A stretch of 5,769 bases of DNA from Acidobacteriota bacterium (GTDB lineage: Bacteria; Acidobacteriota; Vicinamibacteria; Vicinamibacterales; UBA2999): NCBI GenBank assembly GCA_020851835.1, contig JADZBZ010000060.1, positions 1 through 5,769 of the forward strand, given 5' to 3'. A model generated the notes under the pieces. It made no database searches and was not told the DNA's origin. It was given only the letters and a program-made list of their open reading frames with translations. Position 1 is the stretch's first letter, and every line of letters starts with the position of its first letter. Positions 1-5,769 of this stretch are shown piece by piece. A program made the translations under genes and the position numbers.

Positions 1-1
1 G

Positions 2-916
2 GACAAGGTGCCGGGCGCGGTGTTCGTGGGGAACGCCTTCGGCAAGCTGGCTGGCTCCACCCAGGTGGACGAGCTGGGCACCATCGAAACGCCCATCGCG
101 CTGACCAACACGCTGGCGGTGGGACCGGTGATCGAAGGGCTCGTGCGCTGGACGCTCCAGCAGGCGGGAAACGAAGAGGTCCGGTCCGTCAACGCGTTGG
201 TGGGCGAAACCAACGACGGGGGGCTCAACGACATTCGTGCCCGGGCGGTGACGCCGGTCCACGTCCTGGACGCCTTGCGCGCCGCGCGAGGGGGACCCGT
301 CGAGGAAGGCAGCGTGGGCGCGGGTACCGGCACGCGCGCCTTCGGCTGGAAGGGCGGCATCGGCACGGCGTCGCGGCACCTGCCAGCCGAGCTGGGCGGC
401 TACATGCTGGGCGTGCTGGTGCAAACCAACTTCGGCGGCGTACTGGCGATCGACGGCGTCCCCATCGGCAAACTCCTCGGGCGCTACGCCTACCAGCCCC
501 GCAGGGGCGACGGTCCAGCCGAGGGGCCCGATGGCCGCGGCGACGGCTCGTGCATGATCGTGGTGGCAACCGACGCGCCGCTCGATGCCCGGGACCTGAA
601 GCGACTGGCGGCCCGGGCCGTGTTCGGCTTGGCGCGCACCGGGTCGTCCTTCAGCAACGGCAGCGGCGACTTTGCGATAGCATTCTCGACCGCGCCGGAC
701 CTGCGCGTGGAATTCGGGTCTGAACGACCCGCCGCCCGGACCCTCCTGCCCACCGACGGCGTGTCTCCCCTCTTCCAGGCGGCGCTGGAGGCCACAGAAG
801 AGGCGGTCTACAACTCCTTGTTTCGCGCCACAACCGTAAGCAGCGCCGTCGGCGTCGCCGATGCGCTGCCGATAGACCGCGTTCGTGAATTGCTGGGCCG
901 CTACCGGAGTCCGTAG
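2..916 (+). CDS. P1-family (DmpA/BapA-like) aminopeptidase, N-terminus cut by window edge
   Basis: The reading frame is open from base 2, so the first visible GTG (base 8) is internal and roughly 70-80 N-terminal residues are missing. Counting from base 8, family signatures appear in order: PIALTNTLAVG (29-39), NALVGETNDGGLND (62-75), a glycine-rich SVGAGTGT (102-109), KGGIGTASR (115-123), VQTNFGG (138-144), GDGSCMIVVATDAPL (178-192) and NGSGDFAIAFST (217-228). Peptidase family S58 enzymes are Ntn-like: the precursor cleaves itself at Gly-Ser to expose the nucleophilic Ser. Here that bond is G180-S181, so the mature beta chain would start at base 548. S219 and D221 lie 38 and 40 residues after the nucleophile, matching the spacing I recall for BapA Ser288/Glu290, with Asp in place of Glu. 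Members release N-terminal D-, L- or beta-amino acids from short peptides; the substrate cannot be told here. The stop is TAG at 914-916. No signal peptide can be judged because the N-terminus is absent. Confidence 0.93.
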   Translation, partial: DKVPGAVFVGNAFGKLAGSTQVDELGTIETPIALTNTLAVGPVIEGLVRWTLQQAGNEEVRSVNALVGETNDGGLNDIRARAVTPVHVLDALRAARGGPVEEGSVGAGTGTRAFGWKGGIGTASRHLPAELGGYMLGVLVQTNFGGVLAIDGVPIGKLLGRYAYQPRRGDGPAEGPDGRGDGSCMIVVATDAPLDARDLKRLAARAVFGLARTGSSFSNGSGDFAIAFSTAPDLRVEFGSERPAARTLLPTDGVSPLFQAALEATEEAVYNSLFRATTVSSAVGVADALPIDRVRELLGRYRSP

Positions 917-950
917 CCAGCCCCCCGTTCTGCCGCCAGCCGCGGACCTC

Positions 951-980
951 TTGACGGGGAGGGGGCAGCATGCCTACTCT
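951..980 (+). promoter_or_regulatory. Candidate sigma70-type promoter for the structured leader
   Basis: TTGACG at 951-956 matches the -35 consensus at five of six bases. It is followed after 18 bases by TACTCT at 975-980, a weak -10 match that keeps the TA...T frame common in high-GC bacteria. Transcription would begin near 987, about 70 bases after the peptidase stop and about 240 bases before the small gene. The GC-rich context and weak -10 keep this tentative. Confidence 0.4.
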
Positions 981-1116
981 ACGCGAGAACCCGTGAAGCA
1001 CACCTGCCCGCCCGCGTCCGTTCGGGGCTATCGCGCGGGGGTCAGTGTGTGTGGTGATGGTCGGCCGCCCGCACTGGCCCTTCTGCTGGGCTGGATCGGC
1101 CCTGCACCAACGACCC

Positions 1117-1169
1117 GCGGGTAGCGCAGCCTGGACCGACAGCGCAGTGACTTCGAGGCCACTACCCGC
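1117..1169 (+). promoter_or_regulatory. Three-way-junction fold that competes with the terminator
   Basis: GCGGGTAG (1117-1124) is exactly complementary to CTACCCGC (1162-1169). Inside this stem GCGC 1124-1127 can pair with GCGC 1142-1145, and GTG 1147-1149 with CAC 1160-1162, with further pairing around the TTCGA at 1152-1156. The 3' strand of the closing stem falls in the loop of the downstream terminator hairpin, and the third helix uses bases 1157-1162 that form the terminator's 5' arm. The two folds therefore exclude each other, as in attenuators and riboswitch expression platforms. No ligand or family is recognised. Confidence 0.4.
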
Positions 1170-1188
1170 AGAGGGGGGTGGCCTTTTT
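1156..1188 (+). terminator. Intrinsic terminator upstream of the small gene
   Basis: GGCCAC (1157-1162) pairs with GTGGCC (1178-1183). The stem extends by A1156-T1184 and inward through a T-G pair and CCC 1165-1167 with GGG 1173-1175, leaving a GCAGA loop. TTTTT follows at 1184-1188. It lies 35 bases before the ATG at 1224, so it would stop transcription from the upstream promoter before the small gene unless the competing fold forms. Confidence 0.68.
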
Positions 1189-1223
1189 CGCGTTGTGACC
1201 GAAAACGAGGAGAGACGAGAGTT

Positions 1224-1469
1224 ATGGCCGACAGTGACATGGGAGGGATTAAAGTGACGGTGACTGGACAGGAGCATGCCCCCGATCAGGCGGCGCTGGC
1301 GTCACTCTGTGCGGCGGTGGAAGGTGCTGTCAGGGCCCATCGCCCCGCCGGCTACGCGGTCCGCGAAGTGGTGGTGATGCTGGAGGACAGTGGCACCGGC
1401 GCCGGCCCCGTGGAACCGGCACCTGTGTACGTGGACGTCTACGACTCGGGCTACGGCCACGGCATCTAG
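1224..1469 (+). CDS. Small acidic protein of unknown function
   Basis: This encodes 81 residues from ATG 1224, or 71 from the in-frame GTG at 1254. GGAG-type sequence at 1207-1212 lies 11 bases before the ATG, whereas GGAGG at 1242-1246 lies 7 bases before the GTG, so the shorter start is a serious alternative. I do not recognise the family. The sequence suggests a helix at about residues 20-40 (DQAALASLCAAVEGAVRAH), a beta strand YAVREVVVMLED (44-55), a Gly/Pro-rich turn, a strand PVYVDVYD (67-74) and a GYGHGI tail. There is one Cys (29) and no membrane segment or signal peptide. Codon third positions are mostly G or C, like the neighbours, which supports real coding. The gene converges with ilvC, with 48 bases between the two stops. 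A structured leader with a terminator lies directly upstream, so expression may be conditional. Confidence 0.62.
   Translation: MADSDMGGIKVTVTGQEHAPDQAALASLCAAVEGAVRAHRPAGYAVREVVVMLEDSGTGAGPVEPAPVYVDVYDSGYGHGI
1242..1246 (+). promoter_or_regulatory. Shine-Dalgarno GGAGG favouring the GTG 1254 start
   Basis: GGAGG sits inside the longer reading frame, 7 bases upstream of an in-frame GTG. This is the strongest ribosome site in the area and argues for a 71-residue product, though the ATG at 1224 with a weaker, more distant site cannot be excluded. Confidence 0.45.
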
Positions 1470-1509
1470 CCGGCGTCACCGGACCGGATTAGCCGACGCG
1501 CACGGCCGT

Positions 1510-1525
1510 CCCCTGCTTCAAGGGG
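1510..1525. terminator. Weak convergent hairpin at the ilvC stop
   Basis: CCCCT (1510-1514) pairs with AGGGG (1521-1525) around a 6-base loop, in the gap between the two convergent genes and overlapping the ilvC stop codon. There is no T tract on either strand, so any terminator role is doubtful. Confidence 0.2.
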
Positions 1526-2540
1526 TCGCTGTGGGGTGTTCGTCGGGCACCTTGGCCGGCTCGAGGAACGGCATGCCCGCCCTGAGGCGCGCCCCCACCT
1601 GCTCGATCGTATGATCGCGCTGCCGCTCGCGCTCCGCTTTGAACCACGTGAGCCCCTGCTCGTGTTCGAGCTTCCAGCGCTCGGCGTAGGCGCCCGACTG
1701 GATGTCGGCGAGAATCGCCTTCATGTTCCGCCGCGTTTCATCGGTCACGATGCGCGGCCCGGCCGTGTAGTCGCCGTGTTCGGCCGTGTCGCTGACCGAG
1801 TAGCGCATGAAGCTCAGCCCGCCCCGGTAGATGAGATCGACGATGAGCTTCAACTCGTGGAGGCACTCGAAATAGGCCACCTCCGGCTGGTACCCGGCCT
1901 CGACGAGGGTCTCGAACCCGGCCTTGATCAAGGCGCTCACGCCGCCGCACAGAACGGCCTGCTCACCAAACAGATCGGTCTCGGTTTCTTCGGCGAATGT
2001 GGTTTCGATGACACCGGCCCGGGTGCAGCCGAGCGCCTTGGCATACGCGAGGGCGAGCGCACGGGCCTGGCCGCTGCAATCGGCGTGCACGGCGACAAGG
2101 GCAGGCGTGCCCGCTCCTTCGACGAACACTTCCCGCACGCGGTGCCCGGGCGCCTTCGGCGCCACCATGGCCACGTCAACCCCTTCGGGCGGGGTGATCC
2201 AGCCGTAACGAATGGCGAAGCCGTGCGCGAAAAGGAGCATCTGTCCCGGTGCGAGGTGCGGGGCAATCTGCTCGCGAAACAGCTTGGGCTGTTCGAGATC
2301 GGGCGCCAGCATCATGATGACGTCGCCCCATTCCGCGGCCGCGGCCGGATCGAGTGGCTCGAAGCCGTCCCGCTGGGCCGTCGCCCACGATCGGCCCCCC
2401 GGGCGCAGACCCACCCGAACATCCACGCCGCTGTCGCGCAGGTTGAGCGCGTGGGCGTGCCCCTGCGAACCGTACCCAATCACCGCCACCCGGCGGCCAC
2501 GGATCAGGTCCAGATCGGCATCAGCGTCGTGCATCATCAT
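1518..2540 (-). CDS. ilvC: Ketol-acid reductoisomerase, class I
   Basis: This cytoplasmic enzyme converts 2-acetolactate to 2,3-dihydroxyisovalerate, and 2-aceto-2-hydroxybutyrate to the isoleucine precursor, using Mg2+ and a nicotinamide cofactor. At 340 residues it is the usual class I (short) length. The N-terminal Rossmann domain has GYGSQGHAHALNL (22-34), and the cofactor loop GLRPGGRSWATA (44-55) carries Arg/Ser residues fitting NADPH phosphate binding. H106 and K129 occupy the conserved catalytic His/Lys positions. The C-terminal knotted domain has ETTFAEETETDLFGEQAVLCGG (from 179), with metal ligands D189 and E193, then E225, E229 and S250 for the second metal and substrate. The APKAPGH segment (127-133) has Ala where many homologues have Gly. 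The first of three tandem ATGs is chosen because GGAGG (2550-2554) lies 9 bases upstream. It is the last gene of the leuA-leuB-ilvC set, 154 bases after leuB, and converges with the small orphan gene. Confidence 0.97.
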   Translation of the reverse strand: MMMHDADADLDLIRGRRVAVIGYGSQGHAHALNLRDSGVDVRVGLRPGGRSWATAQRDGFEPLDPAAAAEWGDVIMMLAPDLEQPKLFREQIAPHLAPGQMLLFAHGFAIRYGWITPPEGVDVAMVAPKAPGHRVREVFVEGAGTPALVAVHADCSGQARALALAYAKALGCTRAGVIETTFAEETETDLFGEQAVLCGGVSALIKAGFETLVEAGYQPEVAYFECLHELKLIVDLIYRGGLSFMRYSVSDTAEHGDYTAGPRIVTDETRRNMKAILADIQSGAYAERWKLEHEQGLTWFKAERERQRDHTIEQVGARLRAGMPFLEPAKVPDEHPTATP

Positions 2541-2549
2541 CGTTTCGGT

Positions 2550-2554
2550 CCTCC
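2550..2554 (-). promoter_or_regulatory. ilvC Shine-Dalgarno
   Basis: GGAGG on the minus strand, 9 bases before the first of three consecutive ATG codons. The second and third ATG would be 12 and 15 bases away, so the first start is preferred. Confidence 0.7.
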
Positions 2555-2644
2555 AACGTGAGCGCGCCGACCTGCGGGCCGGGCCGCGCCACCCTCGGCG
2601 CGGTCCTCCTGTCGGGGCGCGCGAACATGACTAAAGTCTGGGCC

Positions 2645-2684
2645 GCGGCGCGGCGCTCGCGCGGTGGGCAGGATGGCGCGCCGC
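2645..2684 (-). repeat. GC-rich inverted repeat between leuB and ilvC
   Basis: On the transcribed (minus) strand GCGGCGCG (2684-2677) is followed 24 bases later by its exact complement CGCGCCGC (2652-2645), with a further small GCGC hairpin in the loop. It begins 10 bases after the leuB stop. The downstream bases include only a short TTT, so it is a poor intrinsic terminator. It might slow polymerase, protect the upstream mRNA end or reduce ilvC read-through. The rest of the 154-base gap shows no clear promoter or gene. Confidence 0.4.
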
Positions 2685-2694
2685 AACTGCATGC

Positions 2695-3782
<1,088 letters not shown>

Positions 3783-3792
<10 letters not shown>

Positions 3793-5003
3793 GCCGCCCC
3801 ATGACCGCGTGCGGCGACGGGACGGCGGGCCGCGCCGGAGGCAGGCGCCGTCGTCGCCTCTTCGCCCACAATCGCGGCCAGTTGTTCGTCTGTGACGGTC
3901 TTGCTGCGGTCGGCCAGTTCGGTCACCCGGCGGTACACGCGCTCGAGTTCCGCCCCGCCGAGCTTTTGCCCGAGCGCCCGGCAGCGGGCATCGAGCCCAC
4001 GCACGCCGGAGTGCTTGCCGAGCACCAGGCGCGTGCCGGCCGCGCCGACCGATTCGGGGCGCATGATCTCGTAGGTGAGCGCGTTCTTGAGCATCCCGTC
4101 CTGATGGATACCCGCCTCGTGCGCGAACGCGTTGGCGCCCACCACGGCTTTGTTCGGCGCCACCCCTATGCCGACGATCGCGCTGAGCACTTCGCTGGTC
4201 GGCACCAGACGTGTCGTGACGATGCCCGTCTGGTAGGGCAGGCTGTCGCGGCGCACGTGCAGCGCCATCACGAACTCTTCGAGCGCGGCGTTGCCCGCTC
4301 GCTCACCGATGCCGTTGATGGTGCACTCCACCTGGCGCGCCCCCGCCTGGACCGCGGCAATCGAGTTGGCCACCGCCATCCCGAGGTCGTCGTGGCAGTG
4401 GGCCGACAGGGTGATGCCATCACCGACGCGTCGGCGGACGGCCGTGAACATCCGGGTGATGTCCGCTGGCAGCGCATAGCCCACGGTGTCGGGCAGGTTG
4501 ATCGTCGTCGCGCCCGCCTCGACGGCGGCCTCCGCTACCTCGCCCAGGAAGTCGAGGTCGCTACGCGTGGCGTCCTCGGCCGAGAACTCCACGTCGGGCG
4601 TCAGGGCGCAGGCGTGACGCACGGCTTCGCGCGCGCGGGACAGGCAGGCCGCCCGGTCGATGCGCAGCTTGTGCTGCAGGTGCAGGTCGGAGGTCGCCAG
4701 GAACACGTGGATGCGCGGCCGCCGCGCCCCGGAGAGCGCCGCCCATGCGCGATCGATGTCACCGGGCACCGCGCGTGCCAGGCCTGCCACCGACGCGTTG
4801 CGCAGGGTGGCCGCCACGGCCCGCACGGCGTCGAAGTCGCCCTGGGACGAGACGGGGAACCCCGCCTCGATGACGTCGGCGCCGAGACCTTCGAGCTGCT
4901 CGGCCATGCGCACTTTTTCCGACGGCGTCATGCTGAAGCCGGGGGCCTGCTCGCCGTCCCGGAGCGTGGTGTCGAAGATGCGAATGTGAGCGCGTCGGTT
5001 CAT
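3783..5003 (-). CDS. leuA: 2-isopropylmalate synthase, short form without regulatory domain
   Basis: It condenses acetyl-CoA with 2-oxoisovalerate to give 2-isopropylmalate, the committed step of leucine synthesis. The chosen ATG gives 406 residues starting MNRRAHIRIFDTTLRDGEQ, the normal LeuA N-terminus. Extending upstream would need a TTG at 5054 that looks like a promoter -35 element. The catalytic TIM barrel shows R15 and D16 in TTLRDGEQ, EFSAEDATRSD (139-149), LPDTVGYALP (170-179), metal ligands H202 and H204 in SAHCHDDLGMA, and GIGERAGNAALEE (231-243). The linker domain shows HEAGIHQDGMLKN (295-307), TYEIMRPESVG and LGKHSG (328-333). It ends at about TDEQLAAIVGEE (371-382) plus a 24-residue Ala/Arg/Gly tail. 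The usual C-terminal LeuA dimer/allosteric domain (total ~510-560 residues) is absent and leuB follows at once. Homocitrate or citramalate synthase are alternatives, but the HQDGMLKN..TYEIM signature and the leuB neighbour favour LeuA. Confidence 0.9.
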
Positions 5004-5014
5004 GCCAGTACAAA

Positions 5015-5018
5015 CTCC
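5015..5018 (-). promoter_or_regulatory. leuA Shine-Dalgarno supporting the ATG 5003 start
   Basis: GGAG (within CTGGAG) on the minus strand, 11 bases before the ATG at 5003. The spacing is slightly long, but this is the only ribosome-site-like sequence near a start that matches the family's N-terminus. Confidence 0.5.
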
Positions 5019-5025
5019 AGGTTTG

Positions 5026-5054
5026 AGTCTGGGGTGGGCGACCAAATAAGTCAA
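5026..5054 (-). promoter_or_regulatory. Candidate leuA operon promoter
   Basis: TTGACT (5054-5049, five of six consensus bases) is followed after 17 bases by CAGACT (5031-5026, three of six). This predicts a start near 5019 and a very short leader of about 16 bases. The -10 is weak, as expected for an activator-dependent promoter; an alternative -10 in the AT-rich stretch near 5057-5066 cannot be excluded. The -35 overlaps the edge of the 19-bp palindrome. Confidence 0.42.
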
Positions 5055-5070
5055 AGTAATAATTACTATG
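5052..5070. promoter_or_regulatory. 19-bp imperfect palindrome, likely LysR-type operator
   Basis: Arms CAaAGTAAT and ATTACTaTG flank a single central A at 5061; eight of nine pairs are complementary, and the inner six-base arms are perfect. It sits in an AT-rich island between the divergent leuA and LysR genes, overlapping the leuA -35 and lying just upstream of the LysR-gene -10. Regulators of this family usually bind dyads in the shared divergent region, so binding by the adjacent LysR protein is inferred. Two TATGGAA copies at 5067-5073 and 5077-5083, exactly 10 bp apart, may be a further contact region. Confidence 0.5.
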
Positions 5071-5088
5071 GAATCATATGGAACATCT

Positions 5089-5094
5089 TATAGT
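5089..5094 (+). promoter_or_regulatory. Candidate -10 element of the LysR-type regulator gene
   Basis: TATAGT matches the -10 consensus at five of six bases. The expected start, about 7 bases downstream, would fall at 5101-5103, at or next to the ATG. No good -35 is seen 16-18 bases upstream, where the palindrome and TATGGAA repeats lie. No Shine-Dalgarno is visible before the ATG, which fits a leaderless or nearly leaderless mRNA. Confidence 0.4.
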
Positions 5095-5102
5095 GTGGGC
5101 TC

Positions 5103-5769
5103 ATGGAACTCTCGCAACTGGAAGCGTTTCTGGCCGTCATTCGCGAGGGCAGCTTCTCGGCGGCGGCCAAAGCGCTCTACCGGACGCAGCCGGCCATCAG
5201 CCAGACGATCAAGCGGCTCGAAGACGAAGTCGGTCGTCCGCTGTTCGACCGTGCCAGCCGGCGGGGCCTGCTGACCGACGCGGGCCGGGTGCTGGCCGTG
5301 CACGCGGAGCGGTTGATCAACTTCCGCCAACAGGCGATGGCCGCGCTCGACGACGTACGGCAGTTGCGGTCGGGTCGGCTCACGCTGGCAGCCAACGAGT
5401 TGACGTGCCTCTACCTGCTGCCCCTTCTGCACGAGTACCGTCGGCTGTATCCCGACGTGTACGTCACCGTGCAGCGGGCCCTGGCCAGCCGTATTCCCGG
5501 CCAGGTGCTCGACTACGGCGCCGACCTGGGAGTGGTTTCCTTCCGCCCCGATCTCGACCATCTCACCTCGATTGTGGTCTATCGAGACGAACTGGCCTTC
5601 GTGGTGCCGCCGACGCATCCGTTCGCCCGCCGCGCCAAGGTTGGGATCACGGAGTTGTCGGGCGAGTCGTTCGTGGCGCATCACGTCGATTCACCGTACC
5701 GCCACAAGGTCATCGAAACCTTCCAGGACAAGCGCGTCCAGTTGCAGATGCCCGTCGAGATGCCCACCA
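5103..5769 (+). CDS. LysR-family transcriptional regulator, C-terminus cut by window edge
   Basis: The frame is open from ATG 5103 to the right edge, giving 222 of an expected ~290-310 residues. The N-terminal winged helix-turn-helix is classic for LysR: MELSQLEAFLAVIREGSFSA, then AAKALYRTQPAISQTIKRLE (21-40) and LFDRASRRGLLTDAGRVL (47-64). A linker helix (about 65-90) follows. The effector-binding domain starts at GRLTLAANELTCLYLLP (91-107); T101 lies in the usual ligand-contact region. It continues with GADLGVVSF (139-147) and DELAFVVPPTHPFA (162-175). The product is a cytoplasmic DNA-binding tetramer in this family. It is transcribed divergently from leuA with 99 bases between the starts, which strongly suggests that it controls leuA-leuB-ilvC and itself. 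By analogy with LeuO/IlvY-type circuits the effector could be a pathway intermediate, but its identity cannot be read from the sequence, and I give no gene symbol. Confidence 0.93.
   Translation, partial: MELSQLEAFLAVIREGSFSAAAKALYRTQPAISQTIKRLEDEVGRPLFDRASRRGLLTDAGRVLAVHAERLINFRQQAMAALDDVRQLRSGRLTLAANELTCLYLLPLLHEYRRLYPDVYVTVQRALASRIPGQVLDYGADLGVVSFRPDLDHLTSIVVYRDELAFVVPPTHPFARRAKVGITELSGESFVAHHVDSPYRHKVIETFQDKRVQLQMPVEMPT

Larger units (their letters stand above)
987..1188 (+). ncRNA. Candidate structured leader RNA or small RNA ending in an intrinsic terminator
   Basis: This gene-free stretch can fold almost end to end. Domain one: 998-1003 with 1045-1050, enclosing CCCGCG 1011-1016 with CGCGGG 1034-1039. 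Domain two: 1052-1056 with 1105-1109, then GGCCG 1063-1067 with CGGCC 1097-1101, capped by 1074-1080 with 1088-1094 around a 7-base loop. Domain three: a three-way junction at 1117-1169, followed by the overlapping terminator at 1156-1188. A promoter-like pair lies just upstream and a small gene just downstream. I checked by eye for hallmark motifs of tmRNA, RNase P, SRP RNA, cobalamin, TPP and glycine riboswitches and saw none. It could be a cis-acting leader for the small gene or a free-standing sRNA of about 200 bases. GC-rich DNA folds easily by chance, so conservation data are needed. Confidence 0.42.

Noticed and set aside
885..1124. 79-codon plus-strand frame overlapping the end of the peptidase gene
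   Set aside because: It overlaps the peptidase and the structured leader, and its Pro/Arg/Gly-rich translation has no coding-like character.
1117..1169. tRNA-like sequence (TAGCGCAGCCTGG resembling a D-arm, TTCGAGGCC resembling a T-loop)
   Set aside because: No complete cloverleaf, no proper anticodon arm and T arm in order, and no CCA-proximal acceptor strand. The fold fits a three-way junction better.
651..1277. 208-codon minus-strand frame across the peptidase end and leader
   Set aside because: It is antisense to the peptidase and the small gene, Arg/Ser-rich, with no family motif.
1536..2561. Long open frame on the plus strand opposite ilvC (341 codons)
   Set aside because: It is antisense to an intact ilvC, and its translation is low-complexity Arg/Gly/His-rich with no motif. 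It arises from GC-rich codon bias.
2521..2628. 35-codon minus-strand frame before ilvC as an attenuation leader peptide
   Set aside because: It has few Leu/Val/Ile codons and no clustered ones, no ribosome site, and it runs into ilvC; the Arg/Pro-rich product looks like noise.
5004..5054. N-terminal extension of leuA to a TTG at 5054
   Set aside because: The extra 17 residues do not resemble LeuA, there is no ribosome site, and the TTG is part of a promoter-like TTGACT.
3801..5093. Long open frame on the plus strand opposite leuA (430 codons)
   Set aside because: It mirrors the leuA codon pattern, is rich in Arg/His/Gly and has no recognisable domain. leuA itself is unambiguous.

Overview
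The window is GC-rich chromosomal DNA from a bacterium whose codons mostly end in G or C. It holds a branched-chain amino acid operon and its divergent LysR-type regulator, next to the 3' part of a P1-family (DmpA/BapA-like) peptidase gene. There is no mobile element, CRISPR array or recognisable tRNA/rRNA. The phylum cannot be fixed from the sequence; a high-GC lineage such as Gemmatimonadota or Acidobacteriota is possible, but this is only an impression.

Layout, left to right: (1) 2-916, plus strand, the C-terminal ~300 residues of the P1-family peptidase, cut by the left edge. (2) 917-1223, no convincing gene. This stretch has a promoter-like pair (TTGACG / TACTCT), then a run of stable RNA hairpins. 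It ends in a three-way-junction fold whose 3' side overlaps a strong intrinsic terminator with a T tract (1156-1188), an attenuator- or riboswitch-like arrangement. (3) 1224-1469, plus strand, a small unrecognised acidic protein of 81 residues (71 from an internal GTG with the better Shine-Dalgarno). (4) 5003 down to 1518, minus strand, leuA-leuB-ilvC. leuA and leuB overlap by 10 bases. A 154-base gap with a GC-rich hairpin separates leuB from ilvC. (5) 5004-5102, a short AT-rich divergent control region with a 19-bp imperfect palindrome. (6) 5103 to the right edge, plus strand, a LysR-family regulator, truncated by the window.

LeuA makes 2-isopropylmalate from 2-oxoisovalerate and acetyl-CoA, LeuB oxidises 3-isopropylmalate, and IlvC makes the dihydroxy-acid precursors of valine, isoleucine and leucine. 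LeuCD, acetolactate synthase, IlvD and the transaminase are not in the window and must lie elsewhere. LeuA lacks the C-terminal domain that normally gives leucine feedback inhibition, so control may rest more on transcription, plausibly by the divergent LysR protein. The most unusual part is the structured leader plus small orphan gene at 951-1469; its function is unknown.
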